DNA of 64,000 nt from Isochrysis galbana (GCA_018136815.1 CM030934.1:4537587-4601586), one strand, 5' to 3'; shown: positions 10,905 through 21,577, counted from the stretch's first letter. The notes: generated by a model not told the origin, from the sequence alone. Numbers and translations are program-made.

Positions 10905-11075
10905 CCCCCCGATCCGATCCCCGATACCAAAGACAAAGGAATGAAGGGGGTAGTGTAGAGGGTGCGAGTGATCTGGGGTATAGGCGATGGCGTGAGTCGG
11001 TACCGGTACCGTGAGTGCGTGGACATTATAGCTAGCGGCTAGCGGTAGTAGCCTGAATCTTCAGATGTTTTTTTT
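10905..11075 (+). repeat. Dispersed repeat with ACCAAAGACAAAGGAATGA
   Basis: This copy and the one at 17180-17345 share ACCAAAGACAAAGGAATGA near the left and GTAGTAG...CCTGAATNTTCA plus a T run at the right. The right end also appears inverted at 14065-14130. Fragments of the CTGAATCTTCAG-like end lie at 11555, 23930 and 61295. Non-coding. Confidence 0.55.
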
Positions 11076-11429
11076 CTAGCCATCCATCACATATCCCATA
11101 TCTCACATTCCACCAGCCCGCAGCCCAAGAAACCGCGCACGAGGAAATGAATGACCGATGACCGACGTCCGCCTCTCTCTCACCTCTCAGGTGACGATGT
11201 GACGATGCGACCGTTGTAGCAGCTCATCAAAGACAAAGAGGCCTGGAGTTGATCCCAGATCGCGAGGACCAGATTGTCAGAATACATCACTCGCAACAAT
11301 GCAAAGACACGCTCGTAGAGGCCCGCTCGCCGCTCGCCCGCCCAAATTACGGCCCTAAATTTCGCTTTCTTCGATCGTCGATCGACCTAATTTTTTTTAA
11401 AAAAAATCGCGAAAGTCTTGGAAATGCCA
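11076..11429. other. Intergenic, no gene seen
   Basis: No coding signal found. Confidence 0.35.
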
Positions 11430-11540
11430 AAAGCCATGCCATCCTGGATGGGAAATACGGTGCTAGGAGGGCCTGCAAATACAGCCAAATACATATGTAT
11501 TTGGCCTGGTAAATACGTATTTCCCATCTAGGCATGCCAC
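11430..11540. repeat. Palindromic repeat with CCAAATACATATGTATTTGG core
   Basis: A perfect 20-bp palindrome is flanked by GGGAAATACGGTGC and GTAAATACGTATTTCCC. The same order appears inverted at 28296-28380 (AGGCCAAATACGGATG...GTATTTGCAGGCCCC...GTATTTCCC). A short inverted-repeat element is the simplest reading. Confidence 0.65.
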
Positions 11541-11639
11541 TGCCGTAGGCCCTAAATCTTCAGATGGCGATACAATGACGAACCCTAGTCGAGAGCTCTC
11601 GTGAATTCTTGATTGGCGTGAACAGACCACCGGGTCGCC

Positions 11640-12226
11640 GACGGGCGGGCGCCCCCCTCCCCGCGAACCGCGGCCGCCCCCTTCCCCCCCCCCCCCCGCC
11701 CTCGCCCTCCCCCCCGCGGGGCGCGCCCTCTCGCACGCACCGTCGGCCCACTCGTGATTGCTCTCATTCCGTAGGAAAGGCGAGGTGCGGCAGGGAAGAG
11801 AGAGAGACGCGTGGCACGCGCCTCGTGCCCACGTCGCGGGGGGGGGGGGAAGAAGAGAGAGAGATCGAGAGAGGTCTTCTCACACGGCGAGGAGAGGGGC
11901 CGCGGCGGGTGCGAGAGACGGGGGGGGGGGAGAAGAAGAAGAAGAAGAGAGAGGCGGGAGGGGGGGTGCGAAGAAGCTGTGAGAGGGAGGGAGAAGGTGG
12001 GAGAGGCACGTGGAGAGAGGGGAGAGGAGGACCCCCCCCCCTCCCGCAGGCGAGGGGGAGCGAGATGGGGAAGGGGGCGGGGGAAGGAGGAAGGGCGAGG
12101 AATCTCATGTGTTTATTTTATTTCACACTGCCGATGGAACAGGATCCAATGAGAGAGGGAAAGGGGGGGGGGGGGAGGGGGCGAGCCTGTGTGTGCGCCC
12201 AGCTGGGAGAGAGAGAGAGGAGAGAG

Positions 12227-12269
<43 letters not shown>

Positions 12270-12350
12270 GGGGGGGGGAAGGGGAGGGGGGGGATCTCTG
12301 CGCGATCCACGGCTCCCGCTCGGCCCTACTACCCCCCCCCCCCCTCTCTC
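11640..12350. repeat. Low-complexity C-rich then purine tract
   Basis: Poly-C, poly-G and (GA)n runs dominate. The long open frames through here encode only Gly/Arg/Glu or Pro/Ser runs and are compositional artefacts. The tract ends about 150 bases before the cyclin ATG. Confidence 0.8.
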
Positions 12351-12506
12351 TCTCTCCACCGCCCCCTTCTCTCTCTCGATGTCGGGGTGTTATTGTAAAG
12401 CCTCTCTCTCTTCGCCTAGATCTCCGAGGAGGAGAACTGGCTGTAGAGCTCATCGGGGGCGATCTGGCCAAGCTGGGCCTCCTGGGCATTTCGCACCCGA
12501 CGGCCA

Positions 12507-13723
12507 ATGGTGGCGATGCGGGCGGAGGCGACGTCGCTCGAGACGATCGCTGCAGCGATCGACCGGCTTTGTGACATCAACCGGTGCGCCACGCCAACCG
12601 CCACGCCGCAGAGGGAAGCAAAGGGAGAGGGGGAAGCGGAAAGGGGGGGGGGGGGGGGCCACTCATGCCGCTGCAGACGCATCCTTTCATCTGCGCAAAG
12701 CTGTGGGGGACTGGGGGGCGGGAAAGGGGGAGGAGTGGGGGGGAAGGGGGGGGCGGCTGTGGGAGGAAGGGGGTTGGGGCGGGGCGGGGGGGGGATTCAG
12801 CGCGATGATGAGAGTCAGCGGGGGGGGGGGGGGGGAACGGCGCTGTGCTCACATGCCCGCTGTACGTCCCCTACAGAGACCTGCGCGCCACCTCGCCAAC
12901 CTCGTTCGACTCGGTCGAGGCGCCCGGCATGACAGTCCACTCGTACCTTGTCCGCATCCGTCGCTACACCCGTTTCGATGACATGTGCTTTTTGATCGCC
13001 CTGACCTACCTTGGACGTCTTGCGGAGATGGGTGGACCGTCCTTCTGCTTGACGTATCACAACGTGCATCGCCTATTTGTCACCGCGCTCGTGCTCGCAT
13101 CCAAGTCATCAGATGATATATTCCACGCCAACTCCTTCATGGCGCAGTGCGGAGGCATCTCGCTTTTCGAACTCAATAACCTCGAGGTCGAAATGTGCAA
13201 GTGGCTCACGTTCCGGCTCATCGTTGACACCGAGGAGTTGCAGCACCTCGTCTGCGCGCTCGGCGATCACTCGTCCGCCTTCTGGGATTCATGGAGGAAC
13301 GTGCCTGTTGCACCTGCTATTTCGCCACAAACCTTCACCCGGGTAAATCACGGATTGGCGCGTAATGCCGCCGCGATTGCGGCCACGCGTGCCACTCCGA
13401 GCTCAAAGCAACGCTATGACTCGGTCAACACCACGATGGGTGAGATGGCGGCATTACTCTGGCCTGCGCCCACCGAGCGCGACGGGCAGTTCGCTGACGG
13501 CCAGCGCACGATATATTCGCATCTTCAGAAGCAGCCCCAGTACCCGGAGTCGCCGCGCACAATCGCATGGATCGATGTGGAGCAGCAGCGCAGTGCTGAA
13601 CACAACATGGCGTTGCAAATGGAGGCGCAGAGGCGCCAGCTGCACGAGCTTGGGGTTCAAATGCAAGAGCAAGCGTGCCAACAGCCGCACTGGGGGATGA
13701 TCACAAGCATGGAGGTGAGGTGA
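12507..13723 (+). CDS. PHO80/P-type cyclin (two exons)
   Basis: This is the regulatory partner of a cyclin-dependent kinase; yeast relatives control the phosphate-responsive Pho85 kinase. Exon 1 is 12507-12583, the intron 12584-12876 (GTGCGC...TACAG, containing poly-G runs), and exon 2 12877-13723, giving 307 residues. The spliced N-terminus reads ETIAAAIDRLCDINRDL and leads straight into the cyclin box: the MTVHSYLVRIRRYTRFDD helix, then CFLIALTYLGRL, then HRLFVTALVLASKSSDD, and ELNNLEVEMCKWLTFRL. This helix order and the A-KSxDD motif are typical of the PHO80-like family (plant CYCU, fungal PREG/PCL). The C-terminal ~140 residues are Gln-rich and end in a helical segment (QMEAQRRQLHELGVQMQEQ). 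No specific partner can be named. Confidence 0.88.
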
Positions 13724-14164
13724 CGCGGCACTTGGCCAGCCATTGTGTGTGCACAGGGTTTGCATGCAGTTACTTTCTTCTTACTCTACTTCTGGGTTAT
13801 TCGCATATATCTTAGTTTACATCGAATAAAACTCTTGACATTCTCGCCGCGCAAGCGGCTCTGGACCCACTACTTTCACGCATGTGTTCTACAGTTCCAC
13901 TCCAGATTTAAGAATCCTAAGTAAGGAGAAGGAGCAACATTTTTTTGTGCCATGCGCGCAATCCTACCCCCAAGCAAGGCCCAAAGTAGTGTACATGTAC
14001 ATGGTACACAGACCTGGCGGTCAAGCAACCCGCAGCGGCGGCCAACGGCTCAGTGAAGGTGCCCGTACTCCCAGTTTAAAAAAAAATCTGAACATTCAGG
14101 CTACTCACTACTTACTACCGCTAGATATAAAGGACAACGCTGTTGCATCCGCATCCAAAATAAA
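13724..14164. other. 3' flank and fragment of a dispersed repeat
   Basis: AATAAA at about 13825 could serve the cyclin transcript. The segment 14065-14130 is the inverted end of the 10905-11075 repeat (TGAACATTCAGGCTACTCACTACTTACTACCGCTAG). Confidence 0.4.
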
Positions 14165-14400
14165 ATAAAATGCTTAATGTTATATCCTAGCCAACCCCAC
14201 TAGCTAATTGGACACAACATTTCCGTCCCGGAATCCCGCCATGCCTGACGAGCCAGGTGTCCGAGTGCTACCGGGGGGAGGGGGCACTGCCCCCTCCCCT
14301 CGATATTCGTCCTCCCCCCAGTGCACGCACCGACCCCGCGCACCCCAGCACGTCCTCTCCTCGATTCCACGCTGGGGGAAAACCCCTTTCGGGTAAAAAC
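14165..14400 (+). repeat. Dispersed element, copy inverted relative to 21065-21330
   Basis: Begins TTATATCCTAGCCAACCCCA, then CTAGCTAATTGGACACAAC, GGAATCCCGCCATGCC, GACGAGCCAGGTGTCCGAG, a G run with GGCACTGCCCCC, CGATATTCG and CAGTGCACGCACCGACCC. The same blocks appear in reverse complement and reverse order at 21065-21330. There is no coding capacity, so it is probably a non-autonomous element. Confidence 0.75.
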
Positions 14401-14599
14401 AACGCAGGGGGGGGGGGGGGGCACTCGTGAATAGGAGCCCAGAAACGCTAATCTCTCCTCGCGCCCCAAGCAGGTGTCGTTCCGTCAATTGTGGGACATG
14501 AGTCGAATTGAGCGATCGAATGTCCACAGTTGTTATTTTAAAATTAAATGTAGACTAGCGTAACATTCCCTGCTTCCCGCGACGCGTGTCCCCCCCCGG

Positions 14600-15165
14600 A
14601 GGGCGCCGTGTCGGCGCTTTTCGATTGTGATTCGCGATGTGCATCGGCCCCCTGCGGGGCGCCGTGCGTGCGCATGCCAACTTTTTCCCCTATGGCCCAC
14701 ATTCACGTAAAGTAGCCATATAAGAGATGTTTCGTTACGCAGCACGTGTGATGACTTGCAATCACTGTGCACGCCGTGCGCCGTGCATCGCCCCCCCCCC
14801 GCGGGGGCGCCGTGACAATTTTTCCCCTGTGCGTACCCATAAGGCCCACACTCACGTAAGTAGCCATATAAGAGATGTTTCGTTGCGCAGCACGTGTGAT
14901 GACTTGCAATCATTGTGCACGCCGTTCGTGGGCACGGCGCGATGTGCATCGGCCCCCCCCCCGCGGGGGCGCCGTGCGTGCGCATGCCAATTGTTTCCCC
15001 TGTGCGTACCCCTAAGGCCCACATTCACGTAAAGTAGCCATATAAGAGATGTTTAGTTGCGCATCACGTGTGATGACTTGCAATCACATTGTGCACGCCG
15101 TGCGTGGGCACGGCGCGATGTGCATCGGCCCCCCGCGGGGGCGCCGTGCGTGCGCATAGCAACTT
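14600..15165 (+). repeat. Tandem array, units of about 148-174 bp, with inverted relative at 41395-41640
   Basis: The word CCATATAAGAGATGTTT recurs at 14716, 14864 and 15038, each time followed by TTGCGCAGCACGTGTGATGA-like sequence, GTGCACGCCGTGCG, CGATGTGCATCGG and a CCCGCGGGG palindrome. Unit length varies because of the poly-C part. The unit contains several short inverted repeats (GCACGGCG, CCGCGG). A related copy lies inverted at 41395-41640. Confidence 0.85.
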
Positions 15166-15460
15166 CCAGGAAGGTGCACGCCGTGCGTTCACTCTTTCCG
15201 CGGGGGGACTCTGGACGCAGAGGCGGTCGGGAACCACGGGGCACCCCCCTGGGACCGGGGAAAATATTACCGTATACTGCAAAAACACTAACGTAAACAA
15301 CTGATAGGTCTTGGGGTCTCTCCCCTCCCCCGGGTCCCCTCCCCCCGTCTCCCCCTCCCCCTCTCATCGACCTACCAGAGAGAGACGGCTCCTACTGCCT
15401 GCCTCCCTCCTCCCTCCTCGCTCACCCTCCAGCTCTCTCCTCGCCCTCGTCTTCCTCACG

Positions 15461-16090
15461 ATGGTGGCGACTCGGCGCGCATCGGTACGGTCCTCCGTCC
15501 TCTCCTCTCGTGCTCCTGCTCGCTGGTTTCGTTCGACTCGCTCGACACAGCCACCTGTCGACTGGACGCCGAGCGCAAGCGCTGCTCGCACGACTCGTTC
15601 CTCTTCCTGCTCCAAGGGCGCGGCGGAGGAGGCGGAGCCTGTTCGCGTTCCTGATGCCGAGGAGGAGGCCCTTTCCCCGACCGATGAGGCCACCACCACC
15701 ACCACCGACGAGGACTCCGGGCCTGTGGGAGGAGAAGAGGAGAACGAGGACTGTGCGTCGGACGCTCCAGGTCTTCTTGTTCCCATCGCGCGGGTTGCGG
15801 ATGTCGAGGAGCCAGCCGAGTCGATGGAGGAGGTCGAGACCGCCCACGCGCTCGCTCTCACCGATGAGAAGGAAGCCGAGGAAGAGGACGAGAAGGCGGA
15901 GAAGGCGGAGAATGAGAAGACGGCTGCGTCCGACGCACCAGTCGGAGAAGTCTTCACTCGGTTCGAAGAGGTTGAACATCCCAACCATCGTCCTCCATTT
16001 CAAATATTAGTTGTGCATCATCATACACTTCAGTATCTGGCCGTGGTTGTCCCGACTCTTGCTCCATCTCTAATATTTCAGCCAATCTGA
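15461..16090 (+). CDS. Hypothetical acidic protein, 3' end probably chimeric
   Basis: The ATG at 15461 follows a long CT-rich leader. The first 50 residues are Arg/Ser-rich. Residues ~55-165 are strongly acidic (EEE, EDE, KAEKAENEKT) with short Thr runs. No domain is recognised. From about 15985 the frame runs antisense through what looks like a fragment of another coding sequence, so the natural C-terminus is probably lost. The leader and the basic-then-acidic layout resemble the short 5' ORFs of the retroelement-like families elsewhere in the window, so this may be element-derived rather than a host gene. Confidence 0.35.
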   Translation: MVATRRASVRSSVLSSRAPARWFRSTRSTQPPVDWTPSASAARTTRSSSCSKGAAEEAEPVRVPDAEEEALSPTDEATTTTTDEDSGPVGGEEENEDCASDAPGLLVPIARVADVEEPAESMEEVETAHALALTDEKEAEEEDEKAEKAENEKTAASDAPVGEVFTRFEEVEHPNHRPPFQILVVHHHTLQYLAVVVPTLAPSLIFQPI

Positions 16091-16172
16091 TTAATTTCCG
16101 TCTCCTGAACTCTTGGATGACCGAGGCATTTATCGGGTTAGGGTTGGACCCTCGAAAGGCGTAGGGATACAT
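15985..16172 (-). pseudogene. Coding-like fragment, minus strand
   Basis: Minus-strand reading gives MYPYAFRGSNPNPINASVIQ, then EFRRRKLIRLAEILEMEQE and an acidic DDAQLIFEMEDDGWDVQ segment. It looks like real protein but has no recognisable family. It joins the 3' end of the acidic plus-strand frame head to tail, as if two truncated fragments were fused. Confidence 0.35.
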
Positions 16173-16228
16173 TTCTTCTTATCCATTGGAGAAAAAAATT
16201 TACGATGTGTGCGAAAAGTTTTTTACCC

Positions 16229-16400
16229 GTGACATGGCAACACGCCGAGCAGCTGGCAAACTCTACACGCAGGCCGTCCTCGCATCACGGATCTCGCCAC
16301 CCAAGATCAGCCAAGCGATATCAAAAAGAAAACTCAGCACGGATCTCGCATCACGAAGAAGATGAAAACTCAGCACGCGTAGCTGGGGGTATAATAGACC
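16229..16400 (+). pseudogene. Decayed copy of the 3' part of the gene at 2633-3291
   Basis: Shares CCGAGCAGCTGGCAAACTCT, CAGGCCGTCCTCGCA, ACGGATCTCGCCACCCAAGA and TCAGCCAAGCGATATC with bases 3125-3210, followed by AAGATGAAAACTCAGC and CGTAGCTGGGGGT. Deletions break the frame (for example the ATGCAGGACAAGAAG segment is lost). The shared 3' flank resumes near 16540. Confidence 0.7.
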
Positions 16401-16462
16401 AAAAAGAAAACAAATAACCTGACAATTGAGCCGGGGGGGGAAGGGAAACTGCGCCCAATGTG

Positions 16463-16464
<2 letters not shown>

Positions 16465-16523
<59 letters not shown>
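16465..16523. repeat. (GT)n microsatellite
   Basis: About 29 uninterrupted GT units. Confidence 0.97.
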
Positions 16524-16529
<6 letters not shown>

Positions 16530-16589
16530 TAAAACAAATAACCTGGCCCTCTTTTGACGGAACGCGACTTGCGAGTGGCCGCGTGAGCA

Positions 16590-16765
16590 CCGCGCTTCGA
16601 TGGGGTCGCGACCTACGAAGACAAACAGAGCGGAAGCACGGTCCGCGTTTTGACCGGCAGCCGCTCCGTCAACGTCAACCAGTTCGCATGGATGACTCTA
16701 AACGAGATTAGTGAGGGGAGCAAGGAATCCATGGACGGTGAGATGCTCAACGACTCGAAGAGGCT
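16590..16765 (+). pseudogene. Coding-like fragment
   Basis: The frame beginning TACGAAGACAAA gives YEDKQSGSTVRVLTGSRSVN, then QFAWMTLNEISEGSKESMDG and EMLNDSKRLAF. Composition is protein-like and there are no stops, but there is no start codon or known domain. It lies downstream of the decayed gene copy and may have come with it. Confidence 0.3.
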
Positions 16766-17179
16766 GGCCTTCCCCAGGCTCCCCCCCCGCCCCCCCCGGG
16801 CTCGCCTTGCTTGGCCTTTCCCCGCCCTTCCCCCCACCCCTCCCCGAGCTGCCCTCTCGCGCGCTAGCTAGCACCCCCGCCCTCGTAGTCAATCAAGTTA
16901 GTCATTATTGTAATCAAGGTTTGAGGTTTGGGTTGGACGGCGCCCTTTTAAGGAAGGTACTCGTGCATGGACATGGAGCATGGATATGCTTCCTACAGCA
17001 TTCCGCGACAGAGACAACCACGGACCACAACGGAAACAAACCTCCGCCACAAGAGAAACATCCCACACAACGTTGTGACACAACCGCAAAAAAACCAAAA
17101 CAAGAGCAACAAGCCCAAAAGCAAAAGCCCGTGCCCGAACGAAACCCGCACTCCGAACCGGGCCCACGGTAGTGCACCT

Positions 17180-17345
17180 GGACCGCACCCCTGAAACCAA
17201 AGACAAAGGAATGAGGGGAGAAAGCGAACGAGGCGGAGCGACGGGGAATAAGGGCGATGTCGGCTGGAAGGTAGTGCAGGCATACCGGCCTAGTAGTAGG
17301 TGTGTGTGTGGCAGCCCTGAATGTTATTCAAGTGTTTTTTTCATA
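17180..17345 (+). repeat. Dispersed repeat, second copy of the 10905-11075 family
   Basis: ACCAAAGACAAAGGAATGAG at the left; CCTAGTAGTAGG, GCAGCCCTGAATG and a T run at the right. Confidence 0.5.
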
Positions 17346-17579
17346 CAACATTCTACGTAGCGCGCAGTTGTTGGGCTTATCGTGCGTTCAATAGTAGGAA
17401 CGAAGCTGGGTATATTCTAACCATCAGGCACATGGTATTTGCTCTTTACAGCACTATTGTATGTTGTCTGCTTCTGCGACAATCACAACCACGTCCACGA
17501 GCAAAAACGAGGCAAAAGTAAACAACGTTTAAACTCCCAAATTGACGGAGGAGATGCAGACCACATCTATGGATTTTCA

Positions 17580-19742
17580 TCAGTAGCCGTGCTGCACGCG
17601 GGACACTTTGCTGGAACGCCCACCGCCTCGCCCGCCCCCTCGTCCGCCTCCCTTACTAGACTGCGGTCTTGGGCCTCCACCGCTGTTGCCACGTCCCTTG
17701 CCGCCTCCGCCTTTCCCACTATCGTAATGGTCAGCTGCGCCGCTAAAGCGCGACTTGGGTGGGAGAGGGTAGTCAGTGCCGAGTTGCACGCCATATTTTT
17801 GCATATCTGAACGCGAGAGCTTCCACGGCTCGTGCACGAATGGAGCGGGGACCTGATATGGTGAGCAGATGCTTGTGAGTGCTAGAGCACCGTTGCCTAC
17901 CCTGTTTGCGTATGGCTATGTTTGTCGCACCTTTGCGAGCTCAGGAATCCAGTGGCGGATATACTCTCCATCCTTGTCGTAGTCGTTGGACTGCTTCACG
18001 ATATTGAAACGATTGAGCCGGCCACCGGTCAACCCTGCGGCTGACACCCAGTTACCCCAGTTGGCAGTGGGCTCATAGTCAATTAGCAACGCTTCGAAGT
18101 GCTCAGCACCTGTGTGTAGGCGAGGCGGCACGCTCACCGGGTGGTCGGTTGCAATGGCCCATGGCATGAGGGCGGCCGCCACGGTGCTATTGCGTGGGCT
18201 GGGCTGCGTGGGCTGGGCTGCCCACAAATACCTTGGCGCCAATCAAGTCCGAGATCTAGCGCGAGGTACGAGGCGACGTTTTGCCTACCGCGATTCGACA
18301 TGAATCCCGTGGCCGCAAGCTCACGCATGTTGGCGTCCACGAGAGGCACACCAAGGCGTCCGTCCTTCCATCTTTGCAGTAGATGCTCGTCATTAAACCA
18401 AGGACGATCGAGGCCGATGGGACCAGTGAGCTTGAACACGGAGTCGCCATGCTTCTCGCAGTACAGTCGAAAGAAATCGCGCCTAGGCATAGACGAGCAC
18501 ATGGCGATTGCGTGAGTTTTCGCACCAATCCAAAGGGACAATGTGCATTGGCAGTGAGCGGATTCAGGCCGTAGATCGAAGAGCAATTCACGAAGAACAC
18601 TCATGCTTAAGCACTTCGCACCAGATGAGCTCAAAGATAAGCCAGTACGTGCTCTTGTTCTTCACGCGTTGTTCCTCGTACCGAGCGCACTCTTGAGCAA
18701 CAGTGCGTGGTGACAAGCAGCCCTGTGCAAGCCATGGAGCGAACTTCGAAGAGTAATCCGGTCCGAGCATGCCGTTTCGCGTCTCAAAATAGTCCTTTAG
18801 GCAGTCCCCGTCCCAAATGTAGTGCTTGAGTCGTGCAAGTGCCGCAGTTTCTCCGCCTTGGAATGGTAGCACTCCTCGAGGGTCAGGAGGAGCGGAGAGC
18901 GAACCAGGTGGAAGGCCAAGGGCTTTCTCGGATGGCATGACGTCAAAGCCAAACGTCTCCGACGGGGTTGGAAGTGTGTCGGCGGATGGAAGAGGCAATG
19001 AACCCTTGGGTGGCGGCGCAAGAGGCGACGGAACCGTGCACTTCGCCTCGACCTTGTTGCGGAAGGGTGTGAAGACATCCGGCATATCGACGAGGTCAAG
19101 ACGGAAGGGCATATCCTCGCGCGCATAGAGGGAACCGCTGGGCATAGTCTTAAGTAGCGCTGTGCCGGCGGGAAGGGCTCTACGTACAGCCTTGTCGACG
19201 CGGAGCTCTTCGGACGTCACGTGCTGCTGGCTGAGGAACAGAGTCGATGGGCCGCCCTTCACGCTAGACCCAGGCTGGTGCTCAGATGCGAGCTTTGGGA
19301 GCAGCTCCTCGGGCTTGCCTATGCCAACAAACAGGTCGGAGCCGATGTCGCGCAGGCGTGAGCGCAAATCCATCACCGATTCTGTTATAAACTTGGCGCG
19401 GTAGGCGCCCGTCTTCTCATTGCCAAGGGCGGTGGTAGGGCCAAAGACCCGCTCGTCAAAGATGTAGCAAGGCAGCACCTCCTTCTCGCCCTTGTTGGCG
19501 AGGCACTGTGCAAGGAGCGGGTTGTCATGGAGTCGAAGGTCCGAACGGAACCAGACGACGATGCGTGGCCGCACCATGGAGAGCAGCAGCGGCGTGATAA
19601 GCAGAATGACTGCGTGCCGTCGGGGCGGACCAGCCCGACGTGACTGTGGTGAAACCTCGCGGAAGCGCGAGCTTTCACGGAAGCCTCTGGCCCCTACTTT
19701 ACACTTGGATGGGAAATACCAAAGTAGGGTAGTACCTAACAT
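17580..19742 (-). CDS. DASH-type cryptochrome (four exons) with RGG tail
   Basis: This is a flavin blue-light receptor/photolyase family member; DASH proteins bind FAD plus an antenna folate and can repair pyrimidine dimers in single-stranded DNA. Minus-strand exons are 19742-18622, 18482-18232, 18109-17931 and 17852-17580, giving 607 residues with consistent phases. The splice between exons 1 and 2 restores FELIWRDFFRLY. The photolyase N-domain starts at about residue 56 (RPRIVVWFRSDLRLHDNPLL). FAD-domain motifs include WLAQGCLSPRTV, NRGRQNVASYLALDLGLDWR, then LLIDYEPTANWGNWV with its conserved asparagines, and the DASH signature of a post-FAD YDKDGEYIRHWIPEL. The C-terminus is Gly/Arg-rich with repeated GGGRGG, as in plant and fungal DASH proteins. 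The 55 residues before the photolyase domain could be an organelle-targeting extension; an internal Met at residue 56 is the alternative start. Confidence 0.95.
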
Positions 19743-19862
19743 GGAGTCCTGTTACCGGTTACGGTTCAACCTGGCAGAGCAGCAGTGATTGAAATATGAT
19801 AATAAGATGAGGTAGGAGTAGAGGCTAGAGCTTCGCAGCGAGCAGAGCTTCGCACCCAGCAC

Positions 19863-20075
19863 GCGCCGGCGCCGATGGCTCCTGCGGCCGCAAGCAAAGA
19901 AGCCCGTGGCACCGCCTAACTAAGGGGTGCCAGGGAGGCTACACTAAGGCTGCCCACGATGCCCAGGCCAAAGAGCGCATGTCCGTGCTCGACGACGTCC
20001 GCAAGGCAGTCGACCACTGCCAAGCGACGGGCGAGAGCGCTCGTCGGGCCATACGCTCAGGCCAGTTCCCCTTGG
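19863..20075 (+). pseudogene. Coding-like fragment of unknown origin
   Basis: One frame stays open and reads GSCGRKQRSPWHRLTKGCQG, then YTKAAHDAQAKERMSVLDDV and RKAVDHCQATGESARRAIRS. It is helical and charged, with two Cys, and has no recognised domain or start codon. It degenerates after about 20075 into G/C-rich sequence with a poly-T patch. Confidence 0.3.
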
Positions 20076-20318
20076 CCACGGATTGGCCCCGGCCAGGTTT
20101 TCGCGATTTTTTTTTCAAAATTTGGGTCAGCTCGAAGAAAAAAAATTTCGACCGAAACTTGGGCGCGAAGCCAAGGGATCAAGCGCGAAATTTGGGGTCA
20201 CGGGGCGGGGCGCTGGCGCGCTGGGTGGGCGCCGGCGCGGGAGAGTGGAGGGGGTGGGGCGGCGTGAGGGCTGGGGCTGGGGGCTGGGGGTGGTGGAGGG
20301 GCGAGACGAGCAGGGGGG

Positions 20319-20475
20319 GTGTCCGCCGCGGAGAGTATGAGCAGGAGCATGCGCAAGCGGCCTCGAGTCGTCGTCGACGACTCGAACGACGAGGACTGCG
20401 ACGAGGACGAGGACGACCATGTGACGAGTAAAGACTCGAACGACTCGGACTCGGACGACTTGCTGGAGGTCTCTC
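20319..20475 (+). pseudogene. Acidic coding-like fragment
   Basis: Reads a basic patch (RKRPRVVV) and then an Asp/Glu/Ser stretch (DDSNDEDCDEDEDDH, NDSDSDDLLE) before a GT at 20470. It directly precedes the CT-rich leader of a retroelement-like 5' end, so it may be the tail of an unrelated fragment. Confidence 0.3.
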
Positions 20476-20499
20476 TGGATTGGTACTGTGTCGCCCTCG

Positions 20500-20822
20500 T
20501 CTGTCGCTCTAGTCGTTCCTCGCTCCCTCGTTCTCGCTCTCACCCTCACCCCGTTGTAACAAGCAATCTTACAACCAACACAACCACAACACACGCACTC
20601 ACTCGCCCTCACTCGCTCGCCCCCGCCATGTCATTGCCATCGTCCCGCCCGCCCTCGCCTCTGCCCGTCAACCCACTTCCCGCCTTGGAGATTGAGCCCG
20701 TCCAGCGTCCAGCCCGCCATTCCCTCGTCCACCGTGCCTTCCGCCGCTCCCCTTCCATCTCTTCCGCTTCCTCCCGTTCCCTCCGCAAGCTCCGATCCGT
20801 CGCCACTCCTGCTCTAGTCTAG
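20500..20822 (+). mobile_element. Retroelement-like 5' end, family A (plus strand)
   Basis: A CT-rich leader (CGTTCCTCGCTCCCTCGTTCTCGCTCTC) precedes ATG 20628 and a 64-residue Pro/Ser/Arg ORF starting MSLPSSRPPSPLPVNP. The leader type and the MS-x-PSS-x-PSP start match minus-strand copies at 35790, 44322 and 55545. The ORF stops at 20822 and nothing recognisable follows. Confidence 0.5.
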
Positions 20823-21064
20823 CTCTACATGCTACATGCACCATATAGATGAATGTCGGGCGCCCGATAGCCGATAGCGATAGCGCGAAACGCGGACGGA
20901 TATCGGATATCGGATATCGATATGAAATCGGGTATGCCCGTCTTTGGCTTCCCCCGTTCTCCCGATGAGCCGATGAGCCCGGGCTCCCCGGATGAACTGT
21001 AAACCGTGCGCCGCGCTAGCCGCCGGTGCGCCCTCGTCGCGACTCGTCCCAAAGACCAAAGAGG

Positions 21065-21330
21065 GAACGAGCTTCGCTCCGACATAAGCAGGGTCGGTGC
21101 ATGCACTGGGGGGGGGGGGGCAAATATCGAGAGAAGGGGGCAGTGCCCCTCCCCCCGGTATCACTCGGACACCTGGCTCGTCCGGCATGGCGGGATCCCA
21201 GGACTGAAAAGTTGTGTTCAATTGTTCAATTCCGATTAGCTAGTGGCACTAGTACTAGTGGCTAGTGGCTAGCTAGTGGCTAGTGGCTAGTGGGGTTGGC
21301 TCGGATATAACATTAATTATTATTATGCAG
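21065..21330 (-). repeat. Dispersed element, inverted copy of 14165-14400
   Basis: Holds the same blocks in reverse complement. It also contains a local array of CTAGTGGCTAGTGG repeats at 21237-21295 that the other copy has lost. Confidence 0.75.
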
Positions 21331-21528
21331 CCATAATACCCCTATGCCAGTTTGGCCTACGGCCATTAACCATTAATCAAATTAAGGTGCTGGCGGCGGC
21401 CGATGGCTGTATGTGCCCTGCTCCCACAATATCACAATACAATATTAGAGCAGGGCCTTACCGGGGTAAGGCCCTTACTTTTAATGACTTAAAAGAAATT
21501 GTTACAACCCTTAGACTAGACCATCGGG

Positions 21529-21569
<41 letters not shown>

Positions 21570-21577
21570 CGCGCAGG

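Noticed and set aside
11609-12980. Frames of over 300 codons in the 11.6-13.0 kb region
   Set aside because: They encode Gly/Arg/Glu or Pro/Ser runs from homopurine DNA on either strand, with no domain; only the cyclin exons are protein-like.
14600-15165. CRISPR-like array
   Set aside because: Units of 150-170 bp with similar rather than unique interiors, no cas genes, and eukaryotic context.
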